Shown: positions 15,402 through 24,710, counted from the first letter of the stretch. The stretch: DNA of 64,000 nucleotides from DATBGO01 sp036558005 (GCA_036558005.1 DATBGO010000037.1:1-64000), one strand, 5' to 3'. The notes: a model not told the origin generated them from the sequence alone. Numbers and translations are program-made.

Positions 15402-17669
15402 TCAGGGTCCTGCGGTGTTCACTGCGTACACCTTGCTGTTGTCGCTGCCGAAGTAGATGGTGCCGTTAGCCACCGCCGGACTGGATTCGACTGCCCCTTC
15501 TGTGGCGTAGGTCCAGCGGACGCGGCCGCTGACAGTATTCAGGGCGTACACCTTGCCATCCCTGCTGCCGGCGTAGACGGTGCCGTTAGCCACCGACGGG
15601 GCGGTTTCGACCCATCCTGTTGCTTGGGCCCAGCGGAGGTGGCCGTTCGCGGCGTTCAGGGCATACAACTTGCCGTCCTTGCTGCCGACATAGACGATGC
15701 CGCCGACCACCACGGGACTAGACCAGACCCACCCTCTGGTGAGGTGGGCCCAGCGGACGTCGCCGTTGGCGGCGTTCAGGGCGTACACCTTGTCATCACT
15801 GCTGCCGACGTAGACGGTGCCACCTGCCACCACGGGGCTGGAGAAGATGAACGCTCCGGTTTGATGGGCCCAGCGGATGCGGCCGTTGGCAGTGTTCAGG
15901 GCGTACAGCTTATTGTCGCCGCTGCCGATGTAGACGGTATGGCCGGCTACGGCGGGACTGGAGACGATGTAGTAGCTGGTGCGCCGAACCCAGCGGACGT
16001 CGCCATTCGCAGCGTTCAGGGCGTACACCTTGTCATCCCTGCTGCCGACGTAGACCGTGCCACGAGCGACCGCGGGGCTGGAGACGACGGAGCCTTCGGT
16101 TTTAAAGCGCCAGCGGAGGTGGCCGTTCGCGGCGTTCAGGGCGTACACCGCGTGGTCATCACTGCCGACGTAGACCGTGCCGCGAGCGACCGCGGGACGG
16201 GACTGGACTTGGCCTCTGGTGGTATAGCGCCAGCGGAGGTGGCTGTTCGCGGCGTTCAGGGCGTACACCGTGTGGTCATCACTGCCGACGTAGACCGTGC
16301 CGCCGACCACCAGGGGATTGCAGTGGACCGGGCCTGCGGTCTCATACGTCCAGGCTGGTGCGCGGGGGGTCTCATCAGAGGAGCCAGGAACCCGGGACGG
16401 CCCGGAGGGGAGGTCGACCGCGAGGAGCAGGCCGATGACCAGGATGCCAACTCCGGCAGCGATGATCATCGGGCGGCGCCTAATGCCATACCCGCGGCGG
16501 AAGATGCTGCTCCCAGCCCGGAGCAACCGCCCTGGCGGCGCGAACGCGGACGGGAAGCCGTTTCGGTGCATGGTGCGGTCGCAGAGTTGCGCGAGCATGG
16601 CGTCGGCGACTTCGCGGGCGGGCTTCCCCGCAGGGTCGGCGATGGCGTACCCCAGGAACAGGCTTGGCTGGCTCGCGCCGGGCAACACGCATCGGTTCCC
16701 CGCATCCAGCATTTCAGCTATCGAGTCTGGCGCCTGGAGCATCACCCCCACCCGCGTGGCCGGGCCGGGTCGTGCTCGCAGCCCCATCTCCCTGGCTAGG
16801 AACTCCGCGAACCCGGTACCCACCGATACCGCCCAGACCAGCCGCTCATGCCATTGCGCGAGTCCGGCGGCGAGCTGGGCAGAGCCCGCCTGCGCGCGCG
16901 GCCCGACCTGCAGCCACAAGCAGGCGATGCCATCGCCGCGCCCGCCGGTCCGCAGCCCGGGGGCCGGCGGCGCCAGCACCGCCAACCCGCACGGCCTGCC
17001 GTCTTTCCCCCCGTCGCCGAGCATGGCTTCAAGTCGCAGCCCGTCGCCGCCGGGCAGCGGTGTCCAAGTCATCGTCTCGCCATCGCCGGTCAGCGCCGAA
17101 ACAAACCCGGCGACCGGCGCGCTGCTCAGGAAAGCCACGAACTTCGCCCCGGTCTGCGAGTCGCTGGTCTCCGCTAGCAGCGGATCACAGGCCACCCACA
17201 CCCCGACGCGTACGAAGGGCGGCTGGCCCAGTACCTCCGTGGAGCCAGGCATCGCCGCACTGTCTATGTCTGCGCGCGGCGAATCCTCCAAATCGCCGAC
17301 GGCATAGCGCCACCGTCCGGTGAACGCCGGGCCGTCCGGCTGCCCCGCACCCGCTCCGGCCTCGGCGGGCTTGTCCGGGACGGCATTCCCGGCCTCCCAG
17401 GCCTGCTCAGCCTGGCCGTGCGAAGCGGACAGGCGGTGCTCGCGGGCTTGCTCTTTGGCGAAGGGGAAGTGCTTCTCGCGGACAGCGCATCCGAAGCAGG
17501 CCATCGCAACGGCAAACGCCGCGTAGGCGCCGATCATGGGAGTGCCGGACCAAACAGCGTAATGCGGGCGAGCGCCGTAGAGCGCAAGAGCGAAGCCCCC
17601 AAATAACGTTCCAGCGCTTATCAATGCCGCGCACGCCGTGAGCCAGAGGGTCTGATGCGAACGTGCCAC
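15402..17669 (-). CDS. Membrane-anchored PQQ-type beta-propeller protein
   Basis: 755 residues from GTG at 17669 (TTG at 17678 is in frame). Two N-terminal hydrophobic helices (about 8-28 and 42-62) are followed by a soluble domain of about 340 residues with no recognised family. A third helix (MIIAAGVGILVIGLLLAVDL, near 430) precedes eight repeats of about 40 residues with GTVYVGSxDxxVYALNAANG and RW (about 455-755). These are PQQ/quinoprotein-like blades and should form an eight-bladed propeller outside the membrane. Similar actinobacterial proteins have a propeller behind a kinase or a membrane anchor and are thought to sense or bind ligands. No kinase motif is seen here. The blades are unusually alike. 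Confidence 0.85.
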   Translation of the reverse strand: MARSHQTLWLTACAALISAGTLFGGFALALYGARPHYAVWSGTPMIGAYAAFAVAMACFGCAVREKHFPFAKEQAREHRLSASHGQAEQAWEAGNAVPDKPAEAGAGAGQPDGPAFTGRWRYAVGDLEDSPRADIDSAAMPGSTEVLGQPPFVRVGVWVACDPLLAETSDSQTGAKFVAFLSSAPVAGFVSALTGDGETMTWTPLPGGDGLRLEAMLGDGGKDGRPCGLAVLAPPAPGLRTGGRGDGIACLWLQVGPRAQAGSAQLAAGLAQWHERLVWAVSVGTGFAEFLAREMGLRARPGPATRVGVMLQAPDSIAEMLDAGNRCVLPGASQPSLFLGYAIADPAGKPAREVADAMLAQLCDRTMHRNGFPSAFAPPGRLLRAGSSIFRRGYGIRRRPMIIAAGVGILVIGLLLAVDLPSGPSRVPGSSDETPRAPAWTYETAGPVHCNPLVVGGTVYVGSDDHTVYALNAANSHLRWRYTTRGQVQSRPAVARGTVYVGSDDHAVYALNAANGHLRWRFKTEGSVVSSPAVARGTVYVGSRDDKVYALNAANGDVRWVRRTSYYIVSSPAVAGHTVYIGSGDNKLYALNTANGRIRWAHQTGAFIFSSPVVAGGTVYVGSSDDKVYALNAANGDVRWAHLTRGWVWSSPVVVGGIVYVGSKDGKLYALNAANGHLRWAQATGWVETAPSVANGTVYAGSRDGKVYALNTVSGRVRWTYATEGAVESSPAVANGTIYFGSDNSKVYAVNTAGP
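15424..16360 (-). repeat. Eight 120-bp tandem repeats coding propeller blades
   Basis: The blade unit recurs every 120 bp: unit boundaries fall at 15541, 15661, 15781, 15901, 16021, 16141 and 16261. The C-terminal blade is offset by 117 bp. Units share long identical stretches (the segments coding VYALNAANG and GTVYVGS). This regularity suggests recent duplication or gene conversion within the gene. Confidence 0.9.
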
Positions 17670-17911
17670 GGCCGGCAAGCGTACCGGAACCCTTACCCGT
17701 GCGAAATGAAAGTTCGCTTTTCAGGGCAGGCCCACGCACAACATTCAGCCGGCTATCAGCATCCGCGTGGTGCCCGGCTTGGACCGCGAGCTGATCACGA
17801 TGTGGCCATCCCGGAACTGAAGCCCGCCCACCGCGCTGTCCGCATCAGCCAACACATACCGGACAGGTTCCGCGAGCCTGCCGTATCTCGGCTCTGTGGC
17901 CGCCGGTCAGG

Positions 17912-18395
17912 TCAGCTGGGCTGATCCGCCCGGCGACGCACTTCGCCTTCGTTCTGGGATTCACGAGGCTGAAACGGTTGCAGCCGCGCACGCAGGGCCG
18001 TTGCGAGTTCCGATCCGACTGTGCGCAGCGGCTCAGGGTCTCGGGTAGCGCGGGAGAGCAGGAGCGCGCCTTCCATTCCGGCAAGAATCAGGGTGGCGAG
18101 TGAGGCTGCGTCCGGCGTCGTGGCGCCATGGGCGGCGATCGCCTCGGTGAGCGTGTCGCGCCACCCGGTGAGCGCTTTCGCGCAAGCGGCCGCGAGCGTA
18201 TCTGAGCTGGCGGCCTCCTCAAGGGCGACGGTCGCCACCGGGCAGCCGTCCACCCAGCCACTTGCCTCCAGCTGACTGGCCGCGAGGTCCGCCCAGGCGA
18301 GTACGGCGTCAGCCGGGTGCGACGATCCGAGCGCGGCGCGGAGCATGCGTTCGTAGGCTGATCCTGCGATTGCCACGGCTTCGGCTGCGAGCTGA
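17912..18395 (-). pseudogene. 5'-truncated TetR-family regulator (LmrA/YxaF type)
   Basis: The frame encodes a TetR C-terminal ligand-binding region: LAAEAVAIAGSAYERMLRAA, ASGWVDGCPVATVALEEAA and ATLILAGMEGALLLSRATRD are close to LmrA/YxaF-like regulators. Upstream of about 18395 the frame loses similarity. It runs into the GH25 terminator and gene, and no HTH domain is present. No start codon with a ribosome binding site precedes the conserved part. It is best read as a regulator that lost its 5' end by rearrangement at the junction with the lysozyme gene. The rest of 17670-17911 shows no gene. Confidence 0.7.
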
Positions 18396-18459
18396 CGTAG
18401 CCTAAAGTCGGCCCCAAAGCGGCGGCACTGAATAGCACTTTCCGGTGGTAGCGGCTGGA

Positions 18460-18500
18460 CTCCGTCTTCCGGTCCGCCAGGGAAGGACCGGAAGACGGAG
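18460..18500 (-). terminator. Strong hairpin terminator of GH25 gene
   Basis: A perfect 16-bp inverted repeat (18460-18475 and 18485-18500) with a 9-nt loop, 7 bp after the lysozyme stop codon on the minus strand. There is no T-run, as is usual in actinomycetes. Confidence 0.85.
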
Positions 18501-18507
18501 CGCGGAA

Positions 18508-19515
18508 TTAGCCGTTGTCCGCGATGGCCTTCAGCTGGCTCAGGGCGCCGTTGAATACGTCCTGGTCGCCGGGCAGCGAGCCTGAGTCGGCGTACTGCCA
18601 GAAGGTGTAGAAGCCCCACCCGCTCGGCAGGGTGCCGCCGTGGCTGGCCGAGTAGTTGGCGATCCACAGCGGGTCGTTGGAACCGAAGCCGCCATTGTTA
18701 CCGGTGCAAGTGGTCCACCAGTCCGTGGTGCTGTAGATGACCGGGTACGCACCTTCGCGGAATGCGTACTCGTTGACGAAGTTATGCAGCCAGGTGACCA
18801 TCTGCGCTTGCGTTAGCCCGTAGCATTCAGCTCCGTACGGGTTGTACTCAATATCCAGGGCGCCGGGCAGGGTAAGGCCATCAGCTGACCACCCGCCGCC
18901 GTGATTGATGAAGTAATCGGCCTGGGCCTGGCCTTGTGAGTTGTCAGGGATGGCGAAGTGGTACGCGCCGCGGATCACGCCCTGGTTGTAGGGGCCCTCG
19001 TACTGGTTGTTGAAGTCCGGGTTGGTGTAGTACGTGCCCTCGGTCGCCTTGGCGTAGGAGAAGTCGATGCTGGGCGCCACCGAGGCCCAGTTGATGTTGC
19101 CCTGGTGACTGCTGACATCGATCCCGGGCAACTGAGGCACCGCGGCCGGGACCACGGCGGGCGCGCTGGTCCTTGACTTTCCCCAGGGCGCGTGAGCTGC
19201 GGTAACAGCACCCATGGAGTCAGCACCCGGATGGCTGAGTTTCTCCCGGTGCACCGGGGTCGACTTGAAGACCGGCTTGGTCAGCGGGACGCGGACGCCG
19301 GAGGCCGTCATGGCCCAGACGACGGTGGCGGCGGGGCCAGTGGTGGTCGCCGGGGCCTGGTGCGCAGCCGTGGCTCCCCCGGCCGGGAGCCCGGTGCTAG
19401 CCGCCTGGGCCGGCATGCCAGCAAGGCCCAGCACTCCGGCGGTCAGGGCCATAACGCAGGCAGCTGCTAATGGTCGGGAGATGAGGCGGGCGATGATTCT
19501 GCGGGATCCGCGCAC
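18508..19515 (-). CDS. Secreted GH25 lysozyme-like muramidase
   Basis: 335 residues from GTG at 19515, with AGGAGG just upstream. A signal peptide has a basic n-region (RGSRRIIARLISRP), a hydrophobic core and the cleavage motif AQA near residue 39. An Ala/Thr/Pro-rich linker of about 90 residues follows. The GH25 barrel begins at GIDVSSHQGNINWASVAPS (Asp of GIDVS at the active site) and contains YAKATEGTYYTNPDF, GAYHFA, DIEYNP (catalytic Asp/Glu) and WIANYSASHG. It cleaves the beta-1,4 bond between MurNAc and GlcNAc in peptidoglycan, probably for wall remodelling or competition. It is monocistronic with its own terminator. Confidence 0.94.
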   Translation of the reverse strand: MRGSRRIIARLISRPLAAACVMALTAGVLGLAGMPAQAASTGLPAGGATAAHQAPATTTGPAATVVWAMTASGVRVPLTKPVFKSTPVHREKLSHPGADSMGAVTAAHAPWGKSRTSAPAVVPAAVPQLPGIDVSSHQGNINWASVAPSIDFSYAKATEGTYYTNPDFNNQYEGPYNQGVIRGAYHFAIPDNSQGQAQADYFINHGGGWSADGLTLPGALDIEYNPYGAECYGLTQAQMVTWLHNFVNEYAFREGAYPVIYSTTDWWTTCTGNNGGFGSNDPLWIANYSASHGGTLPSGWGFYTFWQYADSGSLPGDQDVFNGALSQLKAIADNG

Positions 19516-19742
19516 GTTTCCTCCTGTGCGTGTGGACGGGGCCACCCGAGAATCTCACAAAAGGGACCGCCTGGCTATGTGCTGACGAACTATTTTTTTT
19601 GCCGCAGATCGACGCTGGCTAGCGGGAAAAGAGAGTGGCGGGATAGCCGGATGTGACGCGAGAAAAACAATGGTATGAGAATTGCCACTTGACAACTCGG
19701 CGATCAGGGTGTCGCCAAGTCGGCGGCGTTGCCCTGGCGTGA

Positions 19743-20339
19743 TCACATGTTGGTCAGCGCGTCGGCGGCGAGTGTCTTCTCCGCGCTGAGGTTGTTCACG
19801 ATTCCGACCGCGATCCGGACGTAGGCATCGCCTTTCAGCACGCTGATCGACGCGTATCCGTCGTAGTAGGCGGCGTCGCCCAGGCTGGAGATCGGCTGGG
19901 CGCTCACATGGCTTCGGTAGTCATCGAAGTACGTCTTCGCCTTCGGGCCGGTGACCAGCACGACGCGGACAGTGTCCCCGTACGGGATATCGGGATCGGC
20001 ACCCGGCGGCGCATTGGGCCCGTCGAAGACGCAGGCCTGGCCGCCTTCGACGAAGGCCTTCCCCATGACCGGCGCCGAGACGGACTGGCCGAGCGCGGCG
20101 CCGGCTTGCGCTGCGCTGATCACGGTGCAGGATGTCGCCGTTCCGGCCGCCTGTGCCGGGGTTGCCGGCCCGGTGCTCGCCGGGGCCGTGCTCGCCGCCG
20201 GGGCCGAGGTCGCCGTGCCCGCGGCCGGGGGCGAGGATGCCGATGTGGTGGTGGCTGTCCCGCCACTGCAGGCGGTGGCCAGCGCACCGATGGCTACCAC
20301 CACCCCGGTCAGCGCGATCCCGTGTCGGTTACCCCTCAT
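19743..20339 (-). CDS. Secreted lipoprotein (DUF3558-like)
   Basis: 198 residues from ATG, with GGAG 6 nt upstream. The signal peptide ends in a lipobox (LATAC), so Cys near residue 24 is probably lipidated. A Ser/Thr/Ala/Pro-rich spacer of about 45 residues leads to a small folded domain (CTVISAAQAGAALGQSVSAP; ACVFDG; YYDGYASISVLKGDAYVRIA). It has two further cysteines that may pair. This layout is common for DUF3558-type lipoproteins of actinomycetes, whose function is not known. The gaps on both sides (19516-19742 and 20340-20520) hold no gene. Confidence 0.8.
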   Translation of the reverse strand: MRGNRHGIALTGVVVAIGALATACSGGTATTTSASSPPAAGTATSAPAASTAPASTGPATPAQAAGTATSCTVISAAQAGAALGQSVSAPVMGKAFVEGGQACVFDGPNAPPGADPDIPYGDTVRVVLVTGPKAKTYFDDYRSHVSAQPISSLGDAAYYDGYASISVLKGDAYVRIAVGIVNNLSAEKTLAADALTNM

Positions 20340-20520
20340 CTGCGGCTCCTAGCTGGTGATGTGCCTCAACGCGATACGCGAGCGGATTTCAGGGCCGCAC
20401 GCGGCCATGGCTGGACGCTAGGGCCTGCCCGGCTGGCAGGGCATCAGGGATTTCCCTACGTTCGGCGACTTTCTCAGCCCGGCGCGAACCCTTTCGCCAC
20501 GACGCCCGGGAGCAGGCCAG

Positions 20521-22152
20521 CTACGCGCCGCCGATCCCGCCGTCTCGGCTGGCCGATTCGCGTTCGCGCAGGACGAACTTCTGGACCTTGCCGGTGGAGG
20601 TCTTGGGCAGCGGCCCGAATTCGACGATGTCGGGGCACTTGTAGTGGGCAAGACGCTCGCGGCAGAACGCGATGATCTCCGCAGCGGTCACAGCGGCGGT
20701 GTCGTTGAGGGTGACGAATGCCTTAGGGCGCTCCCCCCAGTGCGGGTGGGGGACGCCGACGACGGCGCATTCGAGCACGGCCGGGTGGGCGACGATAGCC
20801 TGCTCGACTTCGATGCTGGAGATGTTCTCGCCGCCGGAGATGATGACGTCCTTGCTGCGGTCGCGCAGCTCGATGGTGCCGTCGGGATGCCACACGGCCA
20901 GGTCCCCGGAATGGAACCAGCCTCCGGCGAAGGCCGTGCTGGTGGCGGCCGGGTCCTGGTAGTAGCCGCTCATGACGTTGTTGCCGCGCATGATCACCTC
21001 CCCCATCGCCTGGCCGTCCTGGCGGATGTCGTTCATCTGCGCGTCGACGACGCGCACCAGGTCGGCCGAGACATTGGCCTGCCCCTGGCGGGCGAGGTAC
21101 CTGGCCCGCTCTGCCAGCGGGAGCTCGCGCCACGCCTCCTGCTCGGGGCACACCGTGATCGGGCCGTAGGTTTCAGTCAGGCCGTAGACGTGCACGACCC
21201 GGAAGTTCAGCTCGCTCATCCGAGCGAACAGCGTCGGGGAGGGCGGCGCGGCGGCCACCATCGCGGTCACCGGCCGCTCCAGGCGGTGCGCCCGGGGATG
21301 GTTGAGGATCATCAGCTGGACGGTGGGTGCACCGTTGTAGTGGGTCACGCCCTCGGAGTCGATGAGGTCCCAGGCGAGTCCGGGGTCCACCGCGCGCATG
21401 GTCACGTGACGCGCCGCGACCGCGGTGACGGCCCACGGGAAGCACCAGCCGTTGCAGTGGAACATCGGCAGCGTCCACAGATATACCGAGTCGGCGCTGA
21501 GGCCGCCGTGGATCACCTCGGCCAGCGCGTTCAGGTACGCGCCGCGATAGGTGTACTGGACCCCCTTGGGCCGGCCCGTGGTCCCGGAGGTGTAGTTGAT
21601 CGATATCGTCTCTTCCTCATGTTCCAGCCAGCTGGCCGGCCTGACCGCCGGCCCGCGGGCCAGCAGCGCCTCATAGGGATCGTCCGCGGCTGCGGTGCTC
21701 GCGCGGCGGATCACGGTGACACCGTCTAGCTTGAGCGGCGCGACGAGCGCATCCAGTCCGGTGTCCAGCAGCAGGAAGCGCGCGCCGCTGTGGGCCAGGA
21801 TGTAGCCGACCTCGGCACTGGCCAGGCGGTGGTTCACCGCGACCAGGATCCCGCCCGCCGCCGGAACCCCGAAATGTGCCTCGAGCATCGGCGCCGAGTT
21901 GAACAGCAGCGTGGCGACCCGGTCCCCCTTGCGCAGGCCCGCCGACCGGAGCGCGTTGGCCAGCCGCCATGACCGCTGCGCGAGTTCCAGGTAGCGGTAC
22001 CGCCGCCCGCTGTCTACGACCGCGACCTTGTCCGGGTACAGGTACGCCGCACGGTGCAGGAAGCCGACAGGATTCAGCTCCGTGCGGAACACCCTGGGCG
22101 GTGCCGCGCCGCCCGCGGGCTCGCCCGGGGCCGCGGCGGAAGCGCCACTCAT
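20521..22152 (-). CDS. Acyl-CoA synthetase (AMP-binding)
   Basis: 543 residues, ATG with GGAGG 6 nt upstream. The ANL-family core motif is INYTSGTTGRPKGVQYTYRG near residue 195. WTLPMFHCNGWCFPWAV, VYGLTETYGP, GWFHSGDLAVWHPDG and the C-terminal LPKTSTGKVQKFVLRE (catalytic Lys) are all present. The WxLPMFHCNGW signature groups it with medium/long-chain acyl-CoA ligases of the DmdB-like class. It converts a carboxylic acid, ATP and CoA to acyl-CoA. The TetR gene lies 29 bp upstream on the same strand, so they form one autoregulated unit. The natural acid is unknown. A supply role for an NRPS is possible but not indicated by position. Confidence 0.92.
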   Translation of the reverse strand: MSGASAAAPGEPAGGAAPPRVFRTELNPVGFLHRAAYLYPDKVAVVDSGRRYRYLELAQRSWRLANALRSAGLRKGDRVATLLFNSAPMLEAHFGVPAAGGILVAVNHRLASAEVGYILAHSGARFLLLDTGLDALVAPLKLDGVTVIRRASTAAADDPYEALLARGPAVRPASWLEHEEETISINYTSGTTGRPKGVQYTYRGAYLNALAEVIHGGLSADSVYLWTLPMFHCNGWCFPWAVTAVAARHVTMRAVDPGLAWDLIDSEGVTHYNGAPTVQLMILNHPRAHRLERPVTAMVAAAPPSPTLFARMSELNFRVVHVYGLTETYGPITVCPEQEAWRELPLAERARYLARQGQANVSADLVRVVDAQMNDIRQDGQAMGEVIMRGNNVMSGYYQDPAATSTAFAGGWFHSGDLAVWHPDGTIELRDRSKDVIISGGENISSIEVEQAIVAHPAVLECAVVGVPHPHWGERPKAFVTLNDTAAVTAAEIIAFCRERLAHYKCPDIVEFGPLPKTSTGKVQKFVLRERESASRDGGIGGA

Positions 22153-22181
22153 CGTCTGCCTCCCTCGTGGTCGCAGTTCAG

Positions 22182-22862
22182 CTACGGCGCAGGGCCGTCA
22201 GGCCGGGGACGCGGCGGCACCGGCCGGGACAGTTCGGCGCGGGCGGTGGCCATGGCGAGCTCGACCAGGCGCCTGCGGGACGGCTGGTGCATCTGACGGA
22301 GGCGGAGGATCGCCAGGCCGTCGAGGAGGGCGGCGAAGCGGAGGGTGAAGTCGCCGATGGCGGCGGGCGGGACGAATACTCCTTCCTGGATGCCGCGATT
22401 GACGATGCCAGCGAGGTCGTCGAGCCAGAAGGTGGTCAGTTCTTCGAGGAACTGGCTGACTTGCCGGTTGTGGGGTGCCCGGGCCCATGCCTCCATCCAC
22501 AGGATCCAGCTGGGGTCGGCCGGGCTGGATGGCAGGTAGAGGCCGATGAAGCGTTCGAGCTGGCGCCAGGCGCCGGCTTCCTTGGCCAGTGCGGCGCGGA
22601 TCCGCTTGATGTCCTGGTAGTCCTGCCAGGCCAGGGTTTCCAGCAGGATGTGCTCCTTGCTGGTGAAGTAGTACATCACCTGGCCAGAACTCATGCTGGC
22701 CCGCCGGGCGATCTCGGCGACCCGCACCTGGTCGATGCCGGATTCGGTGATCAGCTCCACCGCCGCCTTCAGGACCCGGTGACGGCTGCGCTGCCCGTTT
22801 TCGGTGCTGGCTGGTCCGCGGCGCCGCGGGGCGGGCGCGGCTATCCGTCCTGGTTCTGTCAT
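22182..22862 (-). CDS. TetR-family transcriptional regulator
   Basis: 226 residues. The HTH is at about residues 28-75 (AEIARRASMSSGQVMYYFTS, KEHILLETLAW), and the C-terminal ligand domain is of the TetR_C type seen in regulators of fatty-acid or amine catabolism (WILWMEAWARAPHNRQV). The first 22 residues are basic and Pro-rich. It is co-transcribed with the downstream acyl-CoA ligase and is likely its repressor, responding to an acyl-CoA. A 10-bp palindrome lies about 35 bp upstream of the start. Confidence 0.92.
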   Translation of the reverse strand: MTEPGRIAAPAPRRRGPASTENGQRSRHRVLKAAVELITESGIDQVRVAEIARRASMSSGQVMYYFTSKEHILLETLAWQDYQDIKRIRAALAKEAGAWRQLERFIGLYLPSSPADPSWILWMEAWARAPHNRQVSQFLEELTTFWLDDLAGIVNRGIQEGVFVPPAAIGDFTLRFAALLDGLAILRLRQMHQPSRRRLVELAMATARAELSRPVPPRPRPDGPAP

Positions 22863-22895
22863 CGTGTGGCGGACCTGCTGCCTGATCTTCGAGTG

Positions 22896-22905
22896 GTATC
22901 GATAC
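22896..22905. promoter_or_regulatory. Palindrome upstream of tetR (possible operator)
   Basis: GTATCGATAC is a perfect 10-bp palindrome 33 bp upstream of the TetR start, in the gap between this gene and the divergent AraC gene. Its position suits an autoregulatory site. Confidence 0.4.
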
Positions 22906-23056
22906 GGCCAGTGTAACTAGGACCTGATCTAGAGAGTCAGCCTAGACTACTGCTCTAAAACTCAGTTATGCTGGGGGCCCTACCGGGGGAGGGGGCAGGT
23001 ATGGCCGTCCGCCCTAGTCTGGCTGCAGCGAGTTGCGCTGCCCGGGGGTGTGAACA

Positions 23057-24046
23057 GTGAGTGCGCTGATCCGGACCGACGAGGTGCCCGCCGCCGACCG
23101 CCTCGACTTCCTGCACGACATGGTGGCCACGACGTGGGTGCCGATGGAGTGCCGCCCAGAGCGCCATGGCGAGATCCGGGGGGAGTTCCGGGTCAGCGGC
23201 CTCGGGGCCATGCAAGTGGTCGTGATGGAGGTCATGCCCCTGGCGGTGCACCGCACACCTCCGCTGATTTCTCAGGCCGATCCGGACATGCTGAAGCTGG
23301 TGCTGGTGTGCGGGGGCAACACCTGCACGGTTGCCCAGGACGGCCGGGTCGCCCCGCTGTCGGCGGGCGAGTTCGCCATCTATGACACCCGGCGGCCCTA
23401 TGTGGCCGACTGCGGGGTCTCCGGGACCGGGCCGCTGCAGATGATGACCTTCATGTTCCCGCCGTCGCTGCTGCCGCTGCCCAGGAACCGGATCGGGCAG
23501 CTGGCCGGCGTGCGGTTCAAACCCGGGGCCGGCCTAGGCGACCTGACCTCGCAGTTCCTGCTCCAGCTGGCCCGCAACATCGATCACTACAGCCCGGCCG
23601 AGGCGGCGCGGCTGTCCACCGCGGCGCTGGAGGTGCTGGCGACCCGGATGGCGCGCGAACTGGACGTCCGTGACTGGGGCACACCGGAGACCCGCCGGCA
23701 CGCACAGCTCACTACAGTTCAGGCTTTCATCCAGCGGCACCTGGGCGACCCCCGGCTGTCGCCGGCCATGATCGCCGCTGCCCACCACATGTCGCTGCGC
23801 TCGCTGCACCAGCTCTTCCACGATGAGGGCCTGACCGTGGCGGGCTGGATCCGGCGGCGGCGGCTGGAGTGCTGCCGCCGTGAGCTTTCCGACCCGGTGC
23901 TGGCCTCCCGGCCGGTCGCCGCCATCGCGGCCAGGTGGGGATTCTCGAGCCCGGGAGACTTCAGCCGGGCCTTCCGCGCCGTGCACGGACTGCCCCCGGC
24001 GGAGTACCGCATGTCCGCACGCGTTGCGAACAGCGCCGCACGCTAG
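23057..24046 (+). CDS. AraC-family transcriptional regulator
   Basis: 329 residues from GTG (VSALIRTDEVPAADRLDFLH). The N-terminal part is an AraC-binding-like sensing domain (family PF14525; HDMVATTWVPMEC, FAIYDTRRPY). The C-terminal part has two HTH motifs (LSPAMIAAAHHMSLRSLHQL; PVAAIAARWGFSSPGDFSRA) and ends with FRAVHGLPPAEYR. Proteins of this class often regulate catabolic or stress genes. It is divergent from the tetR/acyl-CoA ligase pair (194-bp gap) and convergent with the marR gene (39 bp). The effector is unknown. Confidence 0.93.
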   Translation: MSALIRTDEVPAADRLDFLHDMVATTWVPMECRPERHGEIRGEFRVSGLGAMQVVVMEVMPLAVHRTPPLISQADPDMLKLVLVCGGNTCTVAQDGRVAPLSAGEFAIYDTRRPYVADCGVSGTGPLQMMTFMFPPSLLPLPRNRIGQLAGVRFKPGAGLGDLTSQFLLQLARNIDHYSPAEAARLSTAALEVLATRMARELDVRDWGTPETRRHAQLTTVQAFIQRHLGDPRLSPAMIAAAHHMSLRSLHQLFHDEGLTVAGWIRRRRLECCRRELSDPVLASRPVAAIAARWGFSSPGDFSRAFRAVHGLPPAEYRMSARVANSAAR

Positions 24047-24085
24047 CCCGACGACGGCCCGGGCCCCGCCCGCCGATGCTTGCCG

Positions 24086-24670
24086 CTAGTCATCCGCGGC
24101 GCGCAACCCGGAGGACCTCCTCGATGGCGCCCCGGCCGCGGCCACCGCGCTGCCCGCATCGCCGAGTATGTCGTTGGCCCGGGTCAGGTAATCAACGATC
24201 AGCGCGAGGTCGCGGTCGTCGTAGCGGCCGGTGAGCTCGGCCGCGTCTTGCCGCAGCGCGGCATAGAAAGCGCCAGCCTGCCTGGCCTTCTCCGGCACGA
24301 GCTCGATGCTGACGCTGCGGCGGTCCTTCGCTTCCCTGACCCGGCGCGCGAAGCCTGCCTGCTCCAGCCGGTCGATGACCTGGGTGACGGCGCCGGTGCC
24401 CATCGCGAGCAACCCGGCGAGCCGGGTAGGCGTGGTCACGCCGAGCACGCTGAGCACGCCCAGCGCCTCCACGTCCGTGGGATTGAGGCCGATCCGGGCG
24501 GCGACTGACCGGTTCAGCAGGCCGAACAGAACCGAGCTGCGCCGGCTCTGCCAGTTCAGCGCGTCAAGGAGCTGGTCGCGGCCAGGGACCGGCGGTTCCC
24601 GGCCGCTGTTCCCCGCGGAGCCGCGGCGCGATCGCTCCGGCTCCGGACCGGGTTTCGCGGGAACGGTCAT
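24086..24670 (-). CDS. MarR-family transcriptional regulator
   Basis: 194 residues. The winged HTH is clear: NPTDVEALGVLSVLGVTTPT, RLAGLLAMGTGAVTQVIDRL, EQAGFARRVREAKDRRSV. The N-terminus carries about 35 extra disordered residues. It is divergent from a 14-helix-type drug exporter gene, the standard MarR/efflux layout, and probably represses both. The 97-bp gap contains dyads. The start codon lies close to AT-rich sequence, so the transcript may be nearly leaderless. Confidence 0.92.
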   Translation of the reverse strand: MTVPAKPGPEPERSRRGSAGNSGREPPVPGRDQLLDALNWQSRRSSVLFGLLNRSVAARIGLNPTDVEALGVLSVLGVTTPTRLAGLLAMGTGAVTQVIDRLEQAGFARRVREAKDRRSVSIELVPEKARQAGAFYAALRQDAAELTGRYDDRDLALIVDYLTRANDILGDAGSAVAAAGAPSRRSSGLRAADD

Positions 24671-24673
24671 GTG

Positions 24674-24710
24674 TCAAATATAGCTTGACAAGTATGTAGC
24701 TCATATTTGA
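24674..24710. promoter_or_regulatory. Dyad operator between marR and MFS genes
   Basis: TCAAATAT (24674-24681) and ATATTTGA (24703-24710) form a perfect inverted repeat with a 21-bp spacer. Inside it lies a second small dyad, CTTG-A-CAAG (24684-24692), containing TTGACA (24685-24690). This is likely the MarR binding region overlapping the divergent promoters. Confidence 0.55.

Noticed and set aside
15424..16360. CRISPR-like or satellite array
   Set aside because: The 120-bp units are in frame and code propeller blades; there are no spacers of CRISPR size.
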